DNA of 64,000 nt from an uncultured Sphingomonadaceae bacterium (GCA_947493325.1 CANLQI010000001.1:1317375-1381374); one strand, 5' to 3'; numbered from the stretch's first letter, positions 28,228 through 38,296 are shown. The notes: a model not told the origin generated them from the sequence alone. Program-made: numbers and translations.

Positions 28228-29631
28228 ATGACTAAATTAAATGTAAATTATTCAGATTTCCAGAGCTTTTTCAAGCGCATATTGCAATCATCTATATGTG
28301 CAACCGCATTGGGTGTATCTATGTTGATCCCGGCTGCTGTATCCGCACAAGCTGTTCAGGAATCAGAACGGGAGGAAGTCCGCGCGCAGGCCAGTCAATC
28401 TCCCAATGATAGTCTCAGGTTATTTGGCGAAAATGACCCTAATGTTCGCCGTGCAACCGCCATCGTAAACGGCCAAATCATTACCGGCACGGATATTGAC
28501 CACCGTGCAGCGCTTGTTTTGGCTGCAAATGATAGAGAAGTATCTGGCGAAGAGCTAAAAGCCTTGCGGCTTCAAGTGTTACGTAACCTGATCGATGAAA
28601 CCCTACAAATCCAGGCTGCAGAAGCAAACGAAATTGCTGTTAAGCAGTCTGAAGTCGATCAAACTTACACCCGTGTAGCTCGTGAAAACTTCGATCAAGA
28701 CAGCTCGGCTATGGATAGCTATCTCAAGCGTGTTGGTTCATCGCCAGCTTCCCTGAAACGTCAAATTAAGGGTGAAATGGCATGGCAACGCCTATTGAGC
28801 CGAAACATAACACCTTTTGTCAATGTATCGGAAGAAGAAGTTAGAGATATCCTGCAACGCTTGGAAGAGTCCAAAGGTGTTGAAGAATACCGTATTGGCG
28901 AAATTTTCCTGGCCGCCACACAAGAAAACGCCGATCAAGTTTTCACGCAAGCCCGGCAGCTCATGGAACAGATTCGCCAAGGCAGTAACTTTACTGCCTA
29001 TGCACGTCAGTTTTCGCAAGCTTCAACCGCTTCAGTGGGCGGTGACCTTGGCTTTGTACGGCTGGAAACCCTTCCTGCTGAAATGACAACGGCTGCACGC
29101 CAAATGCAAATTGGTCAGTTGGTTGGTCCTGTGCAAATACCAGGCGGTTTCGTAATCATGTATCTTATTGATAAACGACAAATTCTGACTGCCAATCCGC
29201 GCGATGCAACGCTCAGTCTCAAACAATTGTCCATAACATTCCCGGCAGGAACAACTCAGGAGCAAGCCACCGCCCGTGCAGGTGCATTTGCGACTGCAGC
29301 TAGAAATATTCGTGGATGCGGTGATGCAGACCGTGTTGCCTCTGACCTTGGTGCATCTGTTGTCAATAACGACACAGTAATTCTGCGCAGCCTTCCAATG
29401 GCTTTACAGGAAACCATGCTTAATATGTCGATAGGAGAGTCAACACCGCCATTTGGTTCTGCTGAATCGGGTATAAACGTTCTTGTTCTTTGTGGCCGCG
29501 ATGATCCAAAAGCGAATGCAGGGCCCGACGCGGAGCAGCTCACGCGTCAATTGGAAGATGAACGCATTAATAAACGTGCGCAAACATATTTACGTGATTT
29601 GCGCCGCGACGCCATAATCAGCTATAATTAA
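28228..29631 (+). CDS. surA: Periplasmic chaperone / peptidyl-prolyl isomerase SurA
   Basis: Folds outer-membrane proteins such as LptD. 467 residues: signal peptide ending near AVSAQA, N-terminal SurA chaperone domain (ATAIVNGQIITGTDIDHRA, LRNLIDETLQIQAA), and a parvulin PPIase domain (about 220-320, GGDLGFVRLETLP and GPVQIPGGFVIMYLIDKR). Only one clear parvulin domain is visible; the C-terminal region is diverged. Base composition is a little more AT-rich than the flanking lptD and rsmA. A 158-bp gap separates it from lptD, so it may have its own promoter. Confidence 0.9.
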   Translation: MTKLNVNYSDFQSFFKRILQSSICATALGVSMLIPAAVSAQAVQESEREEVRAQASQSPNDSLRLFGENDPNVRRATAIVNGQIITGTDIDHRAALVLAANDREVSGEELKALRLQVLRNLIDETLQIQAAEANEIAVKQSEVDQTYTRVARENFDQDSSAMDSYLKRVGSSPASLKRQIKGEMAWQRLLSRNITPFVNVSEEEVRDILQRLEESKGVEEYRIGEIFLAATQENADQVFTQARQLMEQIRQGSNFTAYARQFSQASTASVGGDLGFVRLETLPAEMTTAARQMQIGQLVGPVQIPGGFVIMYLIDKRQILTANPRDATLSLKQLSITFPAGTTQEQATARAGAFATAARNIRGCGDADRVASDLGASVVNNDTVILRSLPMALQETMLNMSIGESTPPFGSAESGINVLVLCGRDDPKANAGPDAEQLTRQLEDERINKRAQTYLRDLRRDAIISYN

Positions 29632-29633
29632 GG

Positions 29634-30641
29634 ATGTCCGCGGCATCTGCCTTTGCCATTTCGTCAGGTGATCCTGCAGGCATAGGCCCGGAAATTATCT
29701 GGAAAAGCTGGACTAGCCGGCAAGAAAACAGTTTGCCGCCGTTTTTTGCCGTGGGCGATAAAAATGCCTTCACTGCGCTTTATGGCAATGCGGTAAAAGC
29801 GATAGATTCCCCCGAAGAAGCCGCGCAGGCTTTCACAAATGCCCTGCCCGTCCTGCATGTTCATGAATGCGGCGCAGTCACACCTGGAAAGCCGGATGCA
29901 GAAGGTGCACGCTGCGCCCTGCAAGCATTGGAAATGGCGGTGGGATTGGCCCGTTCGGGCGGTGCCAAAGGCGTCGTTACCGGACCTGTCGCCAAATCAT
30001 TATTAAAAAATGTTGGCTTTACGCACCCGGGTCAGACTGAATTTATTGCGGAACGGTGCGGCGTAGCCAAAAATAACGCCGTCATGATGCTGGCGGGACC
30101 TTCGCTGCGCGTTGTGCCGATAACCGTCCATATCGCACTCAGCGCGGTACCTGCTGCATTGACAGCTGAGCTTATCAAAGCACGTGCACGCGTTGCCATG
30201 AAAGGATTGGTCCGCAATTTCGGAATCCAGCGGCCTCGCCTCGCCATTGCGGGGCTAAATCCGCATGCGGGTGAAGATGGCAATATGGGCACGGAAGAAA
30301 TTGACATCATCATCCCCGCGCTTGAAGAATTACGTGCAGAGGGAGTGGATATTATCGGTCCCCTTCCAGCCGACACCATGTTCCATGCCAGCGCGCGCGC
30401 AAAATATGATCTGGCCTTGTGCTGTTACCATGATCAGGGGCTTGTGCCGCTCAAAACGCTGCATTTTGATGATGGTGTCAACATGACGCTAGGCCTGCCG
30501 ATTGTGCGCACGTCACCCGATCATGGCACTGCGTTTGATATTGCCGGCAAAGGCATTGCCAATGCCAGTTCGATGATTGCCGCTATCCAGATGGCCGAAA
30601 CCGCATATTATCATCGCCAGAATTATGTTGAGCCAGACTGA
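29634..30641 (+). CDS. pdxA: 4-hydroxythreonine-4-phosphate dehydrogenase
   Basis: Oxidises 4-phosphohydroxy-threonine in pyridoxal-5'-phosphate synthesis. 335 residues with GDPAGIGPEIIWK at the N-terminus, metal-ligand His regions around VGFTHPGQTEF, and DQGLVPLKTLHFDDGVNMTLGLP plus TSPDHGTAFDIAGKG near the end. It starts 2 bp after the surA stop, consistent with the conserved surA-pdxA-rsmA order. Confidence 0.96.
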   Translation: MSAASAFAISSGDPAGIGPEIIWKSWTSRQENSLPPFFAVGDKNAFTALYGNAVKAIDSPEEAAQAFTNALPVLHVHECGAVTPGKPDAEGARCALQALEMAVGLARSGGAKGVVTGPVAKSLLKNVGFTHPGQTEFIAERCGVAKNNAVMMLAGPSLRVVPITVHIALSAVPAALTAELIKARARVAMKGLVRNFGIQRPRLAIAGLNPHAGEDGNMGTEEIDIIIPALEELRAEGVDIIGPLPADTMFHASARAKYDLALCCYHDQGLVPLKTLHFDDGVNMTLGLPIVRTSPDHGTAFDIAGKGIANASSMIAAIQMAETAYYHRQNYVEPD

Positions 30642-30647
30642 GCTGTA

Positions 30648-31487
30648 ATGAGCGCACCGAATCTCCCGCCTTTGCGCGATGTCATTGCCCGGCACGGCCT
30701 GTCGGCGAGCAAGGCCCTAGGGCAGAATTTCCTGCTGGATGCACAATTGCTCGAACGGATTGCGGCGATACCGGGCAGTCTGAGCGGTGAGCATGTGTTT
30801 GAAGTCGGCCCCGGCCCGGGCGGGCTGACCCGCGCGGCCCTGCTGGCGGGCGCCAACATTACAGCAGTAGAACGTGATGCGCGCTGCCTGCCCGCGCTCG
30901 CAGAACTGGGGGAAATATTCCCCACCCAGCTTCGCGTGATCGAGGGCGATGCGATGCAGGTTGACCCGGTGCAAGAAATCGGCGCGCCGTTCCATATTCT
31001 CTCCAATCTGCCCTATAATGTGGGTACAGCGCTATTGGTAAACTGGCTATCGACCGATACATGGCCCCCGGGATGGAAATCCCTCACGCTGATGTTTCAG
31101 CGTGAAGTGGCGGAGCGCATTGTCGCCCAGCCGGGCAGTAAAGCCTATGGACGCCTTGCCGTGCTGGCCCAATGGCGAACAAAAGCAACCATACCGATGA
31201 AAGTGCATCGCAGCGCCTTTACCCCGCCGCCCAAAGTCATGTCGGCCGTTGTCCATATTGTCCCAAGCAATGCCCCCGAGGGCGTTTCACCTGACGTGAT
31301 CGGTAAAGTGACCGGCGCGGCTTTCGGCCAGCGGCGCAAAATGCTGCGGCAAAGCCTGAAGTCCCTGCCCAGTGCGCTCGAAGCTCTGGAAACAGTCGGG
31401 ATCGATTCGACACGCCGCGCGGAAACGGTGAGCGTGGATGAGTTTGTGCAGCTGGCGCAGATTCTATCGTCCAAAAGCAGCGCTTGA
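30648..31487 (+). CDS. rsmA: 16S rRNA adenine dimethyltransferase RsmA (KsgA)
   Basis: Dimethylates the two adjacent adenosines in 16S helix 45. 279 residues. The SAM-binding motif is [16 protein letters not shown] (about 46-61) and the catalytic motif is [14 protein letters not shown]. It begins 6 bp after pdxA and ends the operon; a palindrome at 31499-31526 follows. Confidence 0.96.
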   Translation: MSAPNLPPLRDVIARHGLSASKALGQNFLLDAQLLERIAAIPGSLSGEHVFEVGPGPGGLTRAALLAGANITAVERDARCLPALAELGEIFPTQLRVIEGDAMQVDPVQEIGAPFHILSNLPYNVGTALLVNWLSTDTWPPGWKSLTLMFQREVAERIVAQPGSKAYGRLAVLAQWRTKATIPMKVHRSAFTPPPKVMSAVVHIVPSNAPEGVSPDVIGKVTGAAFGQRRKMLRQSLKSLPSALEALETVGIDSTRRAETVSVDEFVQLAQILSSKSSA

Positions 31488-31498
31488 TCCCATCAAAT

Positions 31499-31526
31499 CG
31501 TCATTCCTACGCAGGCGGGAATGACG
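31499..31526. repeat. Short palindromic repeat between convergent rsmA and glcB
   Basis: Stem CGTCATTCC / GGAATGACG with a 10-nt loop. The same CGTCATTCC...GGAATGACG core recurs in the elements at 37504-37634 and 41697-41828. Its position between convergent stops would let it act as a bidirectional terminator or mRNA end, though no U run follows. Confidence 0.75.
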
Positions 31527-31562
31527 AAGAAAGAAACGGAAAATAAATGCCAATACAGAAAA

Positions 31563-33674
31563 CTACCCCGCCGCCTTTACCTTCAACCGGTACGCATGCA
31601 GCAAGGGCTCGGTATAACCGCTCGGCTGTTCCACGCCCTTGAACACCAGATCGCGCGCGGCCTGAAACGCCAGGCTGTTGTCAGGATCATCCGCCATTGG
31701 TTTGTAGAGCGGATCACCGGCATTTTGCGCATCCACTTTAGCCGCCATGCGCAGCAGCGCAGCATCAACCTGCTCCGCAGTGCATACACCGTGCAGCAGC
31801 CAGTTAGCCATATGCTGCGAGGAAATGCGCAGTGTCGCCCGATCTTCCATCAAGCCGACATCGTGGATGTCAGGCACTTTGGAACAGCCCACACCCTGAT
31901 CGACCCAGCGCACCACATAGCCCAATATGCCCTGCGCATTATTATCGAGTTCCTGCGTAATTTCCTCTTCGGACCAGTGATGCCCGTCGGCCAGCGGAAT
32001 GGTGAGTAATTCATTCAACCCAACAACGGGTTCACTCGCCACCTCTTCCTGCCGCGCAAATACATCCAGCCGGTGATAGTGGATAGCATGCAGCGTCGCA
32101 GCGGTGGGACTGGGTACCCACGCCGTGTTCGCACCCGTTTTGGGATGCCCGATTTTCTGTTCCATCATATCGGCCATCCTGTCCGGCGCGGCCCACATGC
32201 CCTTGCCGATCTGCGCCTTGCCGGAAAGCCCGCAGGCAAGGCCAATGCCGACATTGCGCGCTTCATAGGCGGCGATCCAGTCGCTGTTCTTGATATCGCC
32301 CTTGCGAATCATCGCGCCCGCGCGCATCGACGTGTGAATCTCATCGCCCGTGCGATCCAGGAAACCGGTATTGATAAACACAATCCGGTCTTTCACCGCA
32401 TATATGCAGGCGGCAAGATTGGCGGAAGTCCGGCGCTCTTCATCCATTACACCCACTTTTACCGTATGCCGCTCCAGCCCCAGCATGTCTTCGGCAGCAT
32501 CGAACAGATCATTGGTAAACCCACATTCTTCGGGCCCATGCATTTTCGGCTTCACAATATAGATGGAACCGGTACGGCTGTTACGCAGCTTACCGAGCTG
32601 TTTCAGATCATGGCAGCCAATCGCGCTTGTCATGACCGCATCCATGATACCTTCGGGAATCTCGCTGCCATCGGCCAGCGTGATCGCAGGATTGGTCATC
32701 AGATGCCCGACATTGCGCACGAACAGCAGGCTGCGGCCAGGCAGCGTGATCTGTTTACCATCGCCCGTCTCATAGCTGCGGTCGGCATTCAGCGCGCGAG
32801 TCACCGATTTTCCGCCCTTATCAAACGTCGCCGCCAGATCGCCACGCATCAGGCCCAGCCAGTTGCGATAAGCAAGCAATTTGTCTTCGGCATCCACAGC
32901 GGCCACCGAATCTTCCATATCCACGATAGTGGTCAGCGCGGATTCGAGCATGACATCGGCAATCCCTGACGGATCATCACGGCCAATCGGATGCGCCCCA
33001 TCAAATACAACCTCTATATGCAGACCATTATGGCGGAAAAGCCGGCCCTTTTCACTCTTGCCCACATATTGGCCTGGATTCGCAATCGCGATGCCATTTT
33101 CAGGAGAACCTAAATCCGCCCAACTGCCATCTTCCAATGGTACGGCTTCATCCAGAAATGCCTTGGCGGCAGCGATTACGGCGGCGCCGCGCTCCGCATC
33201 ATAACCGCCGGGCTTTGCAGGGGGCGCATCCAGCGCATCGGTGCCATAAAACGCATCGTATAAACTACCCCAGCGCGCATTGGCGGCATTGAGGACAAAG
33301 CGGTCATTGAGCGACGGCACGACCAGCTGCGGCCCTGCCATGGCGGCAATCTCTGCATCGACATTTTGCGTTGTGATTTTAAACGTTGCCGGTTCTTCGA
33401 CCAGATATCCGATATCGCGCAAAAATAACTGATATTCTTCGTGATTTATGGGCTTTCCAGCATGTACAATATGCCAATTGTCAATCTGCCTCTGCAACTC
33501 TTCACGTCGTTCCAGCAATTCACGGTTACGTGGCACAAAACGGTCCAGTAAAGCCGCAAAATCATTCCAGAACCTGTCTGCGTCCAGACCGATCGGGGCT
33601 AGCACCCTGTCCACCACAAAATCATGCAGTGCAGTGTCAATTTTCAAACCGGCTTTTTGGGTAATGTCGCTCAT
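31563..33674 (-). CDS. glcB: Malate synthase G
   Basis: Condenses glyoxylate with acetyl-CoA in the glyoxylate bypass. 703 residues, the usual size of the G isoform (A is about 530). Motifs: [35 protein letters not shown] and [25 protein letters not shown] 33674 has GAGG upstream. Divergent from the M20-astAB unit with 188 bp between starts; no isocitrate lyase is in the window. Confidence 0.97.
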   Translation of the reverse strand: MSDITQKAGLKIDTALHDFVVDRVLAPIGLDADRFWNDFAALLDRFVPRNRELLERREELQRQIDNWHIVHAGKPINHEEYQLFLRDIGYLVEEPATFKITTQNVDAEIAAMAGPQLVVPSLNDRFVLNAANARWGSLYDAFYGTDALDAPPAKPGGYDAERGAAVIAAAKAFLDEAVPLEDGSWADLGSPENGIAIANPGQYVGKSEKGRLFRHNGLHIEVVFDGAHPIGRDDPSGIADVMLESALTTIVDMEDSVAAVDAEDKLLAYRNWLGLMRGDLAATFDKGGKSVTRALNADRSYETGDGKQITLPGRSLLFVRNVGHLMTNPAITLADGSEIPEGIMDAVMTSAIGCHDLKQLGKLRNSRTGSIYIVKPKMHGPEECGFTNDLFDAAEDMLGLERHTVKVGVMDEERRTSANLAACIYAVKDRIVFINTGFLDRTGDEIHTSMRAGAMIRKGDIKNSDWIAAYEARNVGIGLACGLSGKAQIGKGMWAAPDRMADMMEQKIGHPKTGANTAWVPSPTAATLHAIHYHRLDVFARQEEVASEPVVGLNELLTIPLADGHHWSEEEITQELDNNAQGILGYVVRWVDQGVGCSKVPDIHDVGLMEDRATLRISSQHMANWLLHGVCTAEQVDAALLRMAAKVDAQNAGDPLYKPMADDPDNSLAFQAARDLVFKGVEQPSGYTEPLLHAYRLKVKAAG

Positions 33675-33862
33675 AAATCCTCACTAATAGGCCCGATGAC
33701 ACTGCCCGGCTGAATGCCATATGGGCCGCGCACAACATGAAATCGAAATCCCGGGGAGGAGATATTGGCTATATGGCCAGCGCCCATGGTTTTGTAAATG
33801 CCCCGAAATGAAAAAAATCACAGGCTGGCTATGCGGGGTATTAGGCGTTAGAGATAGCCGCC

Positions 33863-35089
33863 ATGACACAGTTATCTTCCGCTGAAACCGCCGCACTTTC
33901 CGTTATCGATAATGACCATATGCTGGCCCAGGTACAGCAATGGGCTCTGATCAACAGCGGTTCGCGCAATCTGGACGGCCTTGCAAAAATGGCTAGCGCG
34001 CTGGAACAGGCATTTGCCGTGCTGCCTGGCGACATCAGCCTGCATGCCCCCGCCACGGTGGAAGCCGTGCGCAGCGATGGCAGTATCGCCAAAATTGAAC
34101 ATGGCCGACACCTGACGGTTTCAGTGCGGCCCGATGCCCCCACCCGCCTCATCCTGACCGGACATATGGACACGGTCTTCCCCGTGGACAGTGATTTTCA
34201 GGATCTCACATGGCTGGAGGGCAACGCAGAGCAGGGCGGTGTGCTGGGCGGCCCCGGCGTGGCGGATATGAAGGGCGGCATTTCCGTCATGATCGCTGCA
34301 TTGCAAGCGCTCGAAGCCAGCGAATATGCGGAGCGGCTCGGCTATGACATACTCATCAACAGCGATGAGGAAGTGGGTTCACCCTCCTCTGCCGCGCTTA
34401 TCGCCGAACTTGCGGCAGGCAAAACAGCCGCTCTCACCTATGAACCGGCGGCTCTGCCCGATGGCACATTGGCGGGCGCACGCGGCGGCAGCGGCAATTT
34501 CTCTGTTATCTTCACCGGCAAATCCGCGCATGCGGGCCGCAATCCACAGGATGGCCGCAATGCGGTTGTCGCGGCGTCCGATATGGCGGTGCAGCTCAAA
34601 GCACTCACCCGCGATGGCTTGTCGGTGAACCCTGCCAAAATTGAAGGTGGGGCTGCGAATAATGTCGTACCCGACCATGCCATATTGCGCGTCAATTTTC
34701 GGCCAAAGTCACTGGAAATGCAGGCCTTGGCACAGGATGCGCTAGACCGCCTGGTTGATGATATCGCGCAAAAGCACAATCTGGACGTACACTGCCACGG
34801 CAGCTTTGGCCGCCCACCCAAGGAAATTGACACACAGGCGGCCAAACTTTTTGATCTGGTCAAAAAATGTGGCAGCGATCTGGGCCTTGATATAGGCTGG
34901 CAATCAACCGGCGGGGTATGCGATGGCAATAATATCGCGGCTTGCGGTGTGCCGGTTGTCGATACTATGGGTGTGCGCGGGGGTTCCATCCACAGCGCCG
35001 ACGAATTTTTGATCACGGACAGTCTGTCCGGACGCGCCAAACTGTCCGCGCTCACCATCATGCGCATCGCACAAAAGGGGGGATTATGA
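33863..35089 (+). CDS. M20-family metallohydrolase linked to arginine succinyltransferase genes
   Basis: 408-residue carboxypeptidase G2/ArgE-like hydrolase. Metal ligands visible: His in TGHMDTVFP, Asp in GPGVADMKGG, Glu pair in NSDEEVGSPS and a late GGVCDGNN. A dimerisation domain with GKSAHAGRNPQDGRNAV lies at about 210-330. No signal peptide. Its stop overlaps astA (ATGA), so it is co-translated with the arginine succinyltransferase pathway. It may hydrolyse a succinylated amino acid; that is inference from context. Confidence 0.85.
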   Translation: MTQLSSAETAALSVIDNDHMLAQVQQWALINSGSRNLDGLAKMASALEQAFAVLPGDISLHAPATVEAVRSDGSIAKIEHGRHLTVSVRPDAPTRLILTGHMDTVFPVDSDFQDLTWLEGNAEQGGVLGGPGVADMKGGISVMIAALQALEASEYAERLGYDILINSDEEVGSPSSAALIAELAAGKTAALTYEPAALPDGTLAGARGGSGNFSVIFTGKSAHAGRNPQDGRNAVVAASDMAVQLKALTRDGLSVNPAKIEGGAANNVVPDHAILRVNFRPKSLEMQALAQDALDRLVDDIAQKHNLDVHCHGSFGRPPKEIDTQAAKLFDLVKKCGSDLGLDIGWQSTGGVCDGNNIAACGVPVVDTMGVRGGSIHSADEFLITDSLSGRAKLSALTIMRIAQKGGL

Positions 35090-36096
35090 GTTTCAGGATA
35101 CGCGCTGCACGCAGTGATGATTTGCAGCACCTATATGAAATGGCAAAACTCACCGGCGGCGGCTTTACCAATCTGCCCGCGGACAAAAAATCCCTGACCG
35201 CCAAACTGGAACGTTCGGCAGAAGCCTATGCCAGCACTGGCGAGGAAGTGGGCGACCATATTTTCGTGCTCGTTCTGGAAAATACAGACACCGGCGAAGT
35301 GCGCGGCACATCACAGCTTTTCACCAAAGTTGGGCAGAAATGGCCATTTTATTCCTACCGGCTCAGCACGCTGACCCAGCATAGCCAGGAACTTGACCGC
35401 ACATTCCGGGCAGAGATGCTGAGCCTTACAACCGATCTGGAAGGATCCAGCGAAGTTGGCGGGCTGTTTCTACACCCCGGCGAACGCGCGGGCGGGCTTG
35501 GCCTGCTGCTGGCACGCAGCCGTTATCTGTTTATCCGGCAGCATCGCGGCCATTTTGGTGACCGCATACTGGCGGAACTGCGCGGCATTATTGACGAAGC
35601 CGGTGGTTCACCCTTCTGGGACGGGCTGGCCGGCCGGTTTTTCGGCATGAGCTTTCAGGAAGCCGACTATTTCAACGCGCTCAATGGCAATCAGTTTATT
35701 GCCGACCTGATGCCCAAACACCCCATCTATACCGCCATGCTAAGCGAAGCGGCGCGGGCGGTTATTGGCCTCCCCCATCCCAGCGGCCGCGCGGCGATGC
35801 GGATGCTGGAAAATGAGGGATACCGCTATAATGGCTATGTCGACATATTTGACGGCGGCCCGACCATGATTGCGCGCACCGACAATGTGGGCAGCGTGAA
35901 AAATGCCCAATATGCGAAAATTGCCAGCATTGGCGATGGCGGCGCAAAATCACTGGCCGCATGCGGGGAACTTACCGATTTCCGCTGTGTCTACGCATTT
36001 ATCGAAAATGGCGATGATGGCCTGAAGATAGACGCAGACGGCGCCAAAACACTGGGTGTCGGTGTCGGCGACGAAATTCTTTACATAGAGCGGTGA
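35086..36096 (+). CDS. astA: Arginine N-succinyltransferase
   Basis: First step of the ammonia-producing arginine succinyltransferase (AST) pathway: arginine plus succinyl-CoA. 336 residues beginning FRIRAARSDDLQHLYEMA, with SSEVGGLFLHPGERAGGLG and FFGMSFQEADYFNALNGNQFIADLMP, the AstA core. ATG 35086 has GGGGGGA upstream and overlaps the M20 stop. Confidence 0.95.
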   Translation: MSFRIRAARSDDLQHLYEMAKLTGGGFTNLPADKKSLTAKLERSAEAYASTGEEVGDHIFVLVLENTDTGEVRGTSQLFTKVGQKWPFYSYRLSTLTQHSQELDRTFRAEMLSLTTDLEGSSEVGGLFLHPGERAGGLGLLLARSRYLFIRQHRGHFGDRILAELRGIIDEAGGSPFWDGLAGRFFGMSFQEADYFNALNGNQFIADLMPKHPIYTAMLSEAARAVIGLPHPSGRAAMRMLENEGYRYNGYVDIFDGGPTMIARTDNVGSVKNAQYAKIASIGDGGAKSLAACGELTDFRCVYAFIENGDDGLKIDADGAKTLGVGVGDEILYIER

Positions 36097-36097
36097 T

Positions 36098-37354
36098 ATG
36101 ACAATAGGCGAAATCAATTTTGACGGCATTATCGGCCCCAGCCACAATTACGCGGGGCTTAGTTTGGGCAATATTGCGTCTTCGACCAATGCAGGTGCCA
36201 GATCGCACCCGCGCGCAGCCGCCCTTCAGGGTGTGGCCAAAATGCGGGCCAATATGGAGCTTGGGCTGACGCAGGGATTTTTCATGCCGCTTGACCGGCC
36301 GAACCATGGCTGGTTGGGGGCGCTCGGCACCGATATTGCGGGCGCAGAGCCGCATATGCGCGCAGCCGCCTATTCGGCATCCTCCATGTGGGCTGCCAAT
36401 GCAGCAACCGTGTCCCCTGCCCCCGATACCAGAGATGGCAAATGCCACCTCACCCCCGCCAATCTAATTACCATGGCGCATCGCAGCCATGAATGGCCCG
36501 GTACACTGGCGCAGTTGAAACTGGCTTTTGGCAATAGTGATGCGTTTGCCGTGCATGACGCGGTACCGCCAACATTTGGCGATGAAGGTGCCGCCAATCA
36601 TATGCGGCTGTGCGACCATCATGGGGCGGCAGGCCTCGAAGTGTTCGTATACGGCACGTCAGGCGGCCCCTTCCCCGCACGTCAGCATATTGAAGCCAGC
36701 AAGGCGATAGCCCGCGCACATGGTTTGGATCAGGATCGCGTCCTGTTTATCCAGCAATCCGAAACCGCCATTGCCGGCGGCGCATTTCACAATGACGTGG
36801 TGGCGGTCGCCAATGAAAATGTGCTGTTCACCCATGAACTCGCGTTTCAGGACCGCGAGGGCAGCTATATCGCCATCCGTGAGAAAATGCCCGATGCGCA
36901 GATCGTCGAAGTCCCTGCAGCCGCGGTCAGCCTTTCGGACGCCATCAAAAGCTATCTGTTCAACGCGCAGCTTGTCACGCTGCCTGATGGCGGCGGTATG
37001 GCGCTGATACTGCCCACCGAAGCGCAGGAGACATCCGCGGTCTGGAACTGGCTGGAACAGATGGTGGCGGGCAATGGTCCGATCCGCAGGCTGATCCCCG
37101 TCAATGTACGCGAATCCATGGCCAATGGCGGCGGCCCTGCCTGCCTCCGGCTGCGCGTGGTGGCAGACCCCGCGCAGGTCGATTCGCGATTTATTGCGAC
37201 CGAAGAGAAACTCGCAAAGATTGAAAGTGCGGTAAGCACGCACTGGCCAGAAGCATTGCATCCCGATGATCTTGCGAAACCGGAATTGACCGAAACTGTC
37301 CGCACAGCGCGCAGCGAACTGCTCAAAGCACTGGATCTGGAAGAGCTTGATTGA
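36098..37354 (+). CDS. astB: N-succinylarginine dihydrolase
   Basis: Second AST step, releasing two ammonia and CO2 from succinylarginine. 418 residues: FDGIIGPSHNYAGLSLGN at the start, the catalytic region QQSETAIAGGAFHNDVVAV, and VNVRESMANGGGPACLRLRV with the active-site Cys near the C-terminus. It starts 1 bp after the astA stop. astC, astD and astE are not in the window. Confidence 0.96.
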   Translation: MTIGEINFDGIIGPSHNYAGLSLGNIASSTNAGARSHPRAAALQGVAKMRANMELGLTQGFFMPLDRPNHGWLGALGTDIAGAEPHMRAAAYSASSMWAANAATVSPAPDTRDGKCHLTPANLITMAHRSHEWPGTLAQLKLAFGNSDAFAVHDAVPPTFGDEGAANHMRLCDHHGAAGLEVFVYGTSGGPFPARQHIEASKAIARAHGLDQDRVLFIQQSETAIAGGAFHNDVVAVANENVLFTHELAFQDREGSYIAIREKMPDAQIVEVPAAAVSLSDAIKSYLFNAQLVTLPDGGGMALILPTEAQETSAVWNWLEQMVAGNGPIRRLIPVNVRESMANGGGPACLRLRVVADPAQVDSRFIATEEKLAKIESAVSTHWPEALHPDDLAKPELTETVRTARSELLKALDLEELD

Positions 37355-37490
37355 AGGCCGGGACATTGCGCGCAAGTGTTCAAACTTTATAGCCGCCATG
37401 CCTGAACACAGTCGTCACCATGAACTTGTTTCAGGGTCTAGGGTTGTGTGCTGAAAACTTAGCTTCTTTTGCACGGGATGCTGAAATAAA

Positions 37491-37664
37491 TTGGTGACTA
37501 TACCACTCAAGCAGGTAACCAAATATTTTGAATTTAAGAACTTCGTCACCCCGGACTTGATCCGGGGTCCAACTCCTGCCGTTTCAAGTAGATGCAAGGT
37601 CAGGAGATGGATTCCCGCTTTCGCGGGAATGACGAGTTACATGTCAGAATGGTATAGTCACCAA
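37491..37664. mobile_element. MITE-like non-coding element with perfect 15-bp terminal inverted repeats
   Basis: TTGGTGACTATACCA at 37491-37505 is matched exactly by its reverse complement at 37650-37664. The 174-bp element contains two internal palindromes (CCCCGGACTTGATCCGGGG and ATTCCCGCTTTCGCGGGAAT) and no credible ORF. An inverted, partly decayed relative is at 41697-41828. No clear target duplication is seen. It lies in the gap of about 650 bp (37355-38006) between astB and ssrA that holds no protein gene. Confidence 0.75.
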
Positions 37665-37728
37665 CATGTTAACAGTAACGCGTAGATTAGGCAGAAAAAG
37701 CTGCAGAGTACTTATCTGTAAGAGTGTT

Positions 37729-37937
37729 AGGTGGAGGGCTTCTGCCACCGGCGCGGAGTCTCTGGTTTAGGAGGGCGAGGACCGTTGATTCTAGCTTGCC
37801 TGTTTGCGCTTTTTTGTAAAGTTAAGGTGGAGGGCTTCTGCCCACCGGCGCGGAGTCTCTGGTTTAGGAGGGCGAGGACCGTTGATTCTAGCTTGCCTGT
37901 TTGCGCTTTTTTGTAAAGTTAAGGTGGAGGGCTTCTG
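37729..37937. repeat. Tandem repeat, 2.2 copies of a 96/97-bp unit
   Basis: Unit 1 is 37729-37824 and unit 2 is 37825-37921, nearly identical apart from one extra C. A third partial copy starting AGGTGGAGGGCTTCTG runs to 37937 and then diverges. The open frames across it are repeat artefacts. It lies about 70 bp beyond the 3' end of ssrA. Confidence 0.9.
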
Positions 37938-38006
37938 TTGGCCGGCGCCCTCCGGGCCGCGGGAATCCGTTCTGTTGCCCGGTCGGTCCAACCGCGCTTT
38001 TACTTT

Positions 38007-38262
38007 CTAATTCGGGGCCGTGAGGCCCGGTGAATTAGGCAGCAATTGCGAGTGCTTCATTATCGTTTGCACTTATAAGTTTTAAGACTTTTTACGGGAT
38101 ACTCAGCCCGGACGAAAACAAAGCTTTTCAACACACGTCGATCCTGGTTCGTCCCCGTCACGCATCCCACTCTCGCCGGGACATGTGGTGGAGACGCCGG
38201 GTACTGCCCCCGGGTCCGCTGCATCTATTACACAATGCAATTTATCGTCATATCTGGCCGAA
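38007..38262 (-). ncRNA. ssrA: Circularly permuted two-piece tmRNA
   Basis: Read on the minus strand, the gene first gives the acceptor piece, ending in GCGTCTCCACCA (3' CCA at 38186). A 29-nt intervening segment (38185-38157) follows, then the coding piece beginning GGGGACGAACCAGGATCGAC (5' end 38156). The tag frame at 38070-38035 encodes ANDNEALAIAA followed by TAA, with resume codon GCA, and a hairpin CTAATTC...GAATTAG closes the molecule near 38007. This permuted order is the one known from alphaproteobacteria. The 5' end of the precursor, about 38262, is approximate; TATATA lies just upstream as a possible -10. tmRNA rescues stalled ribosomes together with SmpB. Confidence 0.93.
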
Positions 38263-38296
38263 ACCAGCAACCCCTATATAGCGCATATGACATGAA

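Noticed and set aside
32073-32969. 298-codon plus-strand open frame
   Set aside because: It lies wholly antisense to malate synthase G, which is certain; no family resemblance.
37729-37937. Possible CRISPR array
   Set aside because: Units are directly adjacent 96/97-bp copies with no unique spacers, so this is a simple tandem repeat.
37731-38010. Short open frames across the tandem repeat
   Set aside because: Their repeated sequence (for example GFCHRRGVSGLGGRGP) follows the DNA repeat and no ribosome site or family match supports them.
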